Shown here in pieces: positions 36,701 through 39,653 of a stretch of DNA of 39,653 nucleotides. The stretch lies in assembly GCA_028280355.1 (NCBI GenBank), contig JANQMB010000100.1:1-39653 (forward strand). Direction: 5' to 3'. Each line of letters starts with the position of its first letter. The first letter of the stretch is position 1. The DNA is from Verrucomicrobiales bacterium (GTDB taxonomy: Bacteria > Verrucomicrobiota > Verrucomicrobiia > Verrucomicrobiales > DEV007). The position numbers were made by a program, and so were the translations under genes. The notes beneath the pieces were generated by a model. That model saw only the letters and a program-made list of their open reading frames with translations, was not told the DNA's origin and did not search any database.

Positions 36701-38790
36701 ACGAGGGGCCGGACACGTTGATGTATCTCTATGTCGACCGGGTGGATCCGGCCAAACTGTTTCCGACTAAGCCCTCCTCCAACTTCGTCAATCTCCAGTC
36801 GAAGTTGACTTCGGCAAAATCAACTTATGGCACCCTGACTTTTGATAACTGGTTCTTCGCCGCAGTGCCCAACTTTAAGGACTCGGTGAGCCAGATTTTC
36901 GACAACTCCTACCTGACCGCAGCTCCACCGACAGACAGGATTCTCTTCCAGCTGCCCGCCGAAATTCGGACCAGGGATTTTGCCTTTGTCGTGCCTGACG
37001 CCAACACCGACGGGATTCCCGATTGGGGCAAGCGCCGGTCACAAGGGCAGATCCAGGTGCTCCTCAACGAGTTGCTCTTGGAGGAGCTGGCCCTTCAGCG
37101 GAGTATCCGGAACTACGAGAACTTTGTTCACGAACTCACCATCCAGACGGACCGGATGGTGGCGTTGCTGGAGTCTTCGCAGATCAAGACCGCGGCGCGG
37201 AGGGACGCCTCCTTCGGGAAACTGGCCGGGGCGGCGCTGCAGGCCGCAGGGACGGCGGGGCAGTCTTGGTTCGATTGGATCATCAAGTATTCACTGATCG
37301 ATGGAAGCAATTTCGCCCAGTCCATGCCCTATGTGGTGGGCGTATCAAACGACCCTTCGTTCATCCCCCGAAGTGTTGTTCTCAATCTCTTTACGGGTAT
37401 TGCGCGAGGGGCGGAAATTCCCCGGGCGGCGATGACCTTCCTGCGCGAATTGGGCGTGGTCCAGCAGTCCCTGATCGACTCCCAGCTCCACGACCAGGAG
37501 ACGCGGGCCAACGAGTTCATGGAGCTGCGCGGGGTGATCGCCGACCTCGCGTCGTTGTTGCAGCAAGAGGAGGGCAAGCGCCTGGGGCTCGGCGAGCATG
37601 TCCAGCAGATCCAGATGCAGCTGAGCGCCCTGGATGCGAAGATCGCCGAGGGCTTCCGCCTCATGGACGAAAGGGAGGCCTTCAACGCCCGGGTGGCCGC
37701 CTCCGCGCAGCGCAACCGCTACTCGGACATGGTGAGCCGCATCTCGCGCAGCGAGGCGCTCACCAAGTACCAGAGCGCCTACGACAACGCCGTCCGCTAC
37801 GCCTGGCTGGCGGCCAAGGCGTACGACTACGAGACCTCCCTGGACCCGGGCGACCCGGCGGCGGCCACGACCTTCCTGGAGTCCATCCTCAAGGAGCGCC
37901 AGCTCGGCCTGTGGACCGGCGGCCAGCCGCAGACCGGCAACGGCGGCCTGGCCGAGATCCTCGCCACCATGAAGGCGAACTACGATGTCTTGGAGGGGCA
38001 GCTCGGGATCAACAACCCGCAGCGGGAGACCGGGCTGCTCTCCCTGCGCCACGAGCGCTTCCGCATCGCGCGGGAGGGCGAGGCCAGCGACACGCGCTGG
38101 TTCAAGACCCTGGCCTCGCACAAGGTCGCCGACCTGTGGGGCGTCCCGGAGTTCCGCCAGTACTGCCGCCCCTTCGCCGACCCCTCCGACGGGCCGCAGC
38201 CGGGGCTGGTGGTCGAGTTCTCGACGGAGATCACCCCCGGGCGCAACGTCTTCGGCCGCGAGCTGGGCGGCGCCGACCACGCCTATAGCGCCGCGAACTT
38301 CGCCACCAAGATCCGCTCGCTCGGCGTCTGGTTCGAGGGCTACAACCACACCGGCCTGGCGACGACGCCACGGGTCTACCTGGTGCCGGTGGGCAACGAC
38401 GTGTTGCGGGTGGCCAACAGCGACCGGCCGCAGACCCGGCGCTGGAACGTCGTCGAGCAGGCCATCCCCGTGCCGTTCGCCATCAACGACGCCAACCTCG
38501 CCCGGCCCGGTTTCATCCCCTCGGTGGCGGGGACGGATGGCTCGTTCGCCGAGCGGCGCCGCTTCGGCGACTTCCGCGCCTACCACACGGGGGACGGCGG
38601 GGCGATCGACCCGGCGCAGATGGCCACGACCAGCCGCCTGATCGGCCGTTCGGTGTGGAACACCCGCTGGCTCCTGGTGATCCCCGGTGCCGCGCTGCAC
38701 GCCGACCCGGACTACGGCGTCGACCAGTTCCTCCGCGGGGTCAAAGACATCAAGCTGCAGTTCGAGACCTACTCCAACGAGGGGAGCTAA
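27730..38790 (+). CDS. Giant exported LamG/PA14 protein with Tc-toxin-A-like C-terminal region
   Basis: 3,686 residues in one uninterrupted frame; the ATG at 27730 gives a signal peptide (IRGIVSLLVLFMAQSVLA, cleavage after residue 23). N-terminal half: LamG-like domains at about 30-200, 468-790 and 1290-1625. The second contains a PA14-like insertion at about 601-739 (WRFHDQDWNGG, GNYTFFANGEQAGEVYLDG) and the third another inserted module at about 1344-1540. Asp-rich calcium-binding-like segments occur (YDLNRDGANDFDPGE, RDSNSDGFINEFDAA). Residues about 2520-3470 are mainly helical with coiled coils near 3100-3170 and 3245-3330 around a weakly hydrophobic stretch. The last 190 residues are beta-rich and end RWLLVIPGAAL...DIKLQFETYS. 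The helical region and the end recall TcA toxin subunits; this is inference from motif order. No TcB/TcC gene is in the window. Confidence 0.8.
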   Translation: MTTSSIRGIVSLLVLFMAQSVLAQDNAARIFRTEHVGGDPAAAMSQVGGVIHTRVAAGKTYSFWYKRMPLEDTNTTDVVGRAAPSPILFLMLEEPRVRRAAGVSVAASELPNDGVWHFVTMEFDCTYGSGGRVLFYLDGAQTPFKTAPFSNSFFTGMILYIGTEYLAGVAAHAKSTDYNLLIDDFITWNTISSSVRQLTQTISQRGVEAIPARGQQNLEDHKSFDTAASSAGLYSIQTTIHGQGGNIGHNVYNMGGGLNGGRAPTLQPATNKSTRIVATVTSRFGIGNRLTPPRGESLLVYSPDPQDVVTFSAPEYIYLDRLGNELGTSDDLNPSDFVGRAMFRARYDGYTVNGSVTQSGDTAARRFTLPRTDDLAVEWRWVLEYAVALESNAGNALTGSSAGLLVYKDGQAPGGSSSFGRLWVEAGTQVSGALNRTVGLDGTGNTRYTLKNIVYEGLDSVPGSDRCMVFDGVNDVLDLTDKAPLPDMTDFTIESWVRWDGARRSANQVVATFYTGASASPSRMSWGIRTSTHATHPNQVFFDCSAGAFHIDPSFLDTSWRHWAWSYSQSARELKCYRDGRLIRTFTGVNLNFDSAAEKGVNWRFHDQDWNGGTPYNVNAKWLVSTGLGIWPLFLSGTGDYFDHQEPFWKSPRGRGCVIEYSGKVLLPKQGNYTFFANGEQAGEVYLDGVVGTGRNGGSVPGEFGMFGTYNDQPPGPHNLVMRGLDFNTDPTAHLAHSINDGTGARQISREHIYRRLATVQIGNVGVSSPWGGCINNLRLWTSTLDAAAVAAAKTTKDYADNTANLEFEFTFDDDTLTHAAGVGRSIYGGMLQNFGNLHFDSLPPATKLRLLYPSTTTEAVADVSAAQVSTDNIILNGSIGMRFVFAREFKLQLTPATTAADPALIAGLPYVIVDGANLYDSSKGHAWVPEDKSVRVGTRYRYSQFPNCLTLSGITGASGVLTRLGDETVVDATGPGGHPSREVTIPTVTSPGAAVLNFGKTLYRAELPLGEFLDVRDLARLNAKIVPDLCTGGNLDLVSGPSGMVDSQAVRGVAIDFNNNMQWDGVGKRLLPLAPGIITVAWPDVDGRTVHHIQLISDLPTNTINNLPYDREDPVREGFRLGSHPAYQTSTAMANVADAFPGSPRANYLSLFDSSSVSTGPIPIELDPNNADRWYFHKVAYSSSNDIQRTTPGVSGPAAKQFRATGAGRAVLLYGYRPDPNQVANGDTSREAYLSRVVEVKGSLDDQDRQDALSSGDRKAARLGGGADHRFDINPGGSGANVELVSDRARTIEFWLRKPASAGGSPAADRIVLEQSGVAGGRYLRAGIRGSGHSSAPDRFFVEQPRSVAEDFNTRSLPAGSVLERVGSASPVYPNQYAEFRRLDNEYHLRTKRRGVAGSSYTAEVTTQAFANSFIESTGVFGMGNSSDGQKNIRFQLTARRDSSANTVSYVLNGTRVDLPSAGLIQNAAWNRVRMTYDADAKTIQLSLHQNYTQGAAFVASTTFPPIDVSGADLDPVNSSVFFGNSFSNYDDFSMVGPEILSLPEVRDDGLWHHWALRYTPPVSPSPQGSLAVFIDGREVGRWPFVAGMTAAQATSMRIGNSGLKAFGPLGDIDNLRIWDRALTTAQIRAGMRRHTPASTTGLSLNLTFDSAPTGSTFYNSGGLTVTTPATTPGDLLVVPGEDTFPEVATRVLSKFDTSGFRSGYILAETVNYNADRYDRTADAGRWGSLFPVNSSRAVPGAPAELVWYANPWKSMVPQDTTANLDAVLHPNVDWPWISVRTIDIDFPSKGKDKDGRIYIASRLGSEGVDANGRPQLRIDPALYDNFTLYNQPVRASDGYNPNEEHALIEESKAAAFLSDSTYNLGQNAAFALQKDLNQTVGTGSTYTSAPWVLVQYQEKATGEWHMKAYRVEKERTATPTPYRFRYGFKAGDIVVQPYPLNRVVGNVIMRDDQGGNIAVNNIAQRTLWFDKNQQGWVVSGGGQFFYQFWYPFRADFWYDLNRDGANDFDPGEPIAWVPSNGKFRNTGTKGEPQRVLFDTTWDTDYPKLKRGETVTFAGGENKAENPLDQGLPAVVAMASAELIYDSATPTMAYDKTASSSGGVRIKDPVSAISARVTRPLDRHEHHFPIRDMPPALTPSAVDNVFVVAERWYFKALTGSLQKRFYYDSLLEKLVFRGRVNDREGGDPNLTEQPVGLSIIEPNTLTEDEFNTLLGLDGLPGAGPWEVAIGSIFQSSQNPHGFSASGFATPTKFPGIPRVYYSGLQKPAAGGKGVPFYNAAGTKLGAVADGAAAPLRSLGAGSALVPTASLLTQDTAKALYLTVAENNHPSTDGAVSLHIIQIVPDRFRGAVKMVEAADLFDDKVNLSHTGDFGGDTRGIYYEWWVRDVAALNTVGTPETDSAWQLYTDGLNQRTISFTGRPDITLADKLFFVRYGEKNELGDVTGQSNSLTANPDPASTTRASWRLVDLNDPAATWTRAGSANTGDSTGGAVPFQWAGAANSPQLQANGSKKYIPQLVMGWVKRVLDRVNPYEARYSDFFNSESPATYSSQIQIAGGPFIGKVALNASKNVIENVGLIQLYETVLARARELTLDIPGVATDSTNQAVLLAATRLAFLYELLAREAYSDAQSPLVPVSDANGLGGSAAFIHAFQNQEPDLLHEELALLRGTDFLKAAPSFNRLFWNYVKGTGEAAYNAVYSIRDSNSDGFINEFDAAQQYPQGHGDAWGHFLSANNMHYTLLGLSEFGWQARDELYALLDNVIEADYLDEKSFARIAAAKARTGLEIVRATYREAYTSNPDGQWQGYTDTANPARAWGVSEWSKRAGQAAYFDWAVGNAVVPPNTSANQEGLARIDRQANVAELGEIAGAIAGIQSALDGANRGANPAGLDADSITFDIDPLAFSGGGSGDRKSHFEQVYERAVAAAGNAVAAHRYASASEMQLRKVADDTDQLRLEALRQDLDYRNRLIELFGTPYDGQVGPGKPFPEGYEGPDTLMYLYVDRVDPAKLFPTKPSSNFVNLQSKLTSAKSTYGTLTFDNWFFAAVPNFKDSVSQIFDNSYLTAAPPTDRILFQLPAEIRTRDFAFVVPDANTDGIPDWGKRRSQGQIQVLLNELLLEELALQRSIRNYENFVHELTIQTDRMVALLESSQIKTAARRDASFGKLAGAALQAAGTAGQSWFDWIIKYSLIDGSNFAQSMPYVVGVSNDPSFIPRSVVLNLFTGIARGAEIPRAAMTFLRELGVVQQSLIDSQLHDQETRANEFMELRGVIADLASLLQQEEGKRLGLGEHVQQIQMQLSALDAKIAEGFRLMDEREAFNARVAASAQRNRYSDMVSRISRSEALTKYQSAYDNAVRYAWLAAKAYDYETSLDPGDPAAATTFLESILKERQLGLWTGGQPQTGNGGLAEILATMKANYDVLEGQLGINNPQRETGLLSLRHERFRIAREGEASDTRWFKTLASHKVADLWGVPEFRQYCRPFADPSDGPQPGLVVEFSTEITPGRNVFGRELGGADHAYSAANFATKIRSLGVWFEGYNHTGLATTPRVYLVPVGNDVLRVANSDRPQTRRWNVVEQAIPVPFAINDANLARPGFIPSVAGTDGSFAERRRFGDFRAYHTGDGGAIDPAQMATTSRLIGRSVWNTRWLLVIPGAALHADPDYGVDQFLRGVKDIKLQFETYSNEGS

Positions 38791-38793
38791 CCG

Positions 38794-39653
38794 ATGCGTC
38801 GACCCACCGCCATCAGCCTCATCGCGCTCGCCGCCGCCGGCCTGTCCGCCGCCGTCTGGTGGGCGGCCCGCGACCGGTCGCCGCACCTGGCCGTCGTCGA
38901 CGGGACGCCGGTGACCGAGGCGGCCTTCCGGCACTGGTGGGACAGGGAGCCGCCGGCCGAGGTCTCCGGCGCCTCGCGGCGGAGGGTGCTCGACGAGCTG
39001 ATCGGGCGCGCCGCGCTGGTCAACCGCGCCCGCGAACTCGGGGTCGACCGCGACCCGGCGGTGCTGGCGGAGATCGAGAGCTTGCTCATCGCGCGGCTGC
39101 GCGAGGTGGAACTGGGGTCGAAGCTCGGCGCCGTCGAGGTGACCGAGGAGGAGCTCAGGGCGCACTACGAGGCCCACGCGTCCGAATACCGGACGCCCGG
39201 TGGGATGCGGGTGGCGGTGCTTTGGATGGACACGAAAGGCCGCGAACCGCTCGTCGAGGGCTACCGCCCGCGCCTGGAGGCGGTGCGCGAGGAGGCCGGC
39301 GACCTGCCGGCAGAGGGCGGCTTCGGCGCCCTGGCGATCAGGAACAGCGAGCATACCGCCAGCCGGTATCGGGGCGGCGACCTGGGTTGGATCGATGTCC
39401 GCGAGGGCGCCGACGCGTGGCGCAACACGGTGGTCGAGATCGCGTCGGGGCTGCGGGAGCCGGGCGAGGTCAGCGCGGTGACCGCGACCGACGAGGGGCT
39501 TTTCCTGGTGCGTCTCATCGGCCGCCGCGAGCCGGCGCCGCGCCCCTTCGACGAGGTCCGGGGGGGCATCGCCAAGAAGTTGCTGCGCGACAGGCGCGGG
39601 GCGATCGAGGCAGAATTTCTCGCCGGGCATGGCGCCGGCGGCTCGGTCGAGAT
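38794..39653 (+). CDS. Exported parvulin-type peptidyl-prolyl isomerase (partial, runs off the end)
   Basis: Begins 3 bases after the giant gene's stop and is open to the window edge (286 codons). The N-terminus is a signal or anchor sequence (ISLIALAAAGLSAAVWWAA). Residues about 40-125 are a SurA/PpiC-like helical chaperone part (VLDELIGRAALVNRARELG), followed by a parvulin domain with EEELRAHYEAHASEYRTP, YRGGDLGWIDV and PGEVSAVTATDEGLFLVRLIG; RPFDEVRGGIAKKLL starts the closing helix. Such proteins assist folding of exported proteins in the periplasm. The near-overlap with the giant gene suggests coupled translation and a role in folding or exporting that product. Confidence 0.85.
   Translation, partial: MRRPTAISLIALAAAGLSAAVWWAARDRSPHLAVVDGTPVTEAAFRHWWDREPPAEVSGASRRRVLDELIGRAALVNRARELGVDRDPAVLAEIESLLIARLREVELGSKLGAVEVTEEELRAHYEAHASEYRTPGGMRVAVLWMDTKGREPLVEGYRPRLEAVREEAGDLPAEGGFGALAIRNSEHTASRYRGGDLGWIDVREGADAWRNTVVEIASGLREPGEVSAVTATDEGLFLVRLIGRREPAPRPFDEVRGGIAKKLLRDRRGAIEAEFLAGHGAGGSVE

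Noticed and set aside
1-39653. CRISPR arrays, tRNA or rRNA genes
   Set aside because: I saw no regularly spaced identical repeats and no cloverleaf or rRNA-like sequence on either strand by eye; a tRNAscan/Infernal run would be decisive.

Overview
The window is a high-GC chromosomal segment that most resembles Verrucomicrobiota (Planctomycetes–Verrucomicrobia–Chlamydiae group). The grounds are an ECF sigma factor paired with a transmembrane Ser/Thr kinase carrying WD40 repeats, secreted proteins with 'SxTDLTNWxD'-like C-termini, a BamB-like PQQ propeller, LamG/PA14 giant proteins and interspersed GC-rich palindromes. The phylum call is inferred from gene content; no rRNA or tRNA gene was seen.

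Region 1 (1-7300) is housekeeping and envelope. On the minus strand a class A penicillin-binding protein is followed by two related single-pass membrane proteins, each with an N-terminal helix-turn-helix-like segment. The PBP keeps its glycosyltransferase motifs and the SxN and KTG boxes, but the active-site SxxK position reads T-A-F-T. Divergent from it is a MidA-type methyltransferase. A convergent junction with GC-rich palindromes separates this from a secreted PQQ-propeller protein.

Region 2 (7300-20000) is signalling and metabolism. A seven-PAS protein has a degenerate receiver and a HisKA_2-type module without the phosphoacceptor histidine. It lies 17 bases upstream of a complete hybrid histidine kinase (REC-PAS-PAS-HisKA-HATPase-REC). 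Then come a secreted GH13 alpha-amylase family protein, a hotdog thioesterase and a small lipoprotein. A second convergent junction carries the same palindromic repeat and leads into a dihydropyrimidinase/hydantoinase.

Region 3 (20000-25800) holds the ECF sigma factor/Ser-Thr kinase pair, then a C-terminally truncated IS630-family transposase and an AT-rich stretch that looks like the edge of an acquired block.

Region 4 (25800-39653) is a secretion cassette: a 620-residue exported protein, a 3,686-residue exported giant protein and, 3 bases further on, a parvulin-type peptidyl-prolyl isomerase that runs off the window. The giant protein has an N-terminal half of LamG-like domains with other modules nested inside them, and a long helical C-terminal third. 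The order of elements in that third, and its last beta domain, recall the pore-forming/TcB-binding part of Tc-toxin A subunits. This cassette is the best candidate for an undescribed system: a giant LamG/PA14 adhesin-like shaft joined to a Tc-toxin-like body, with an adjacent candidate folding factor.
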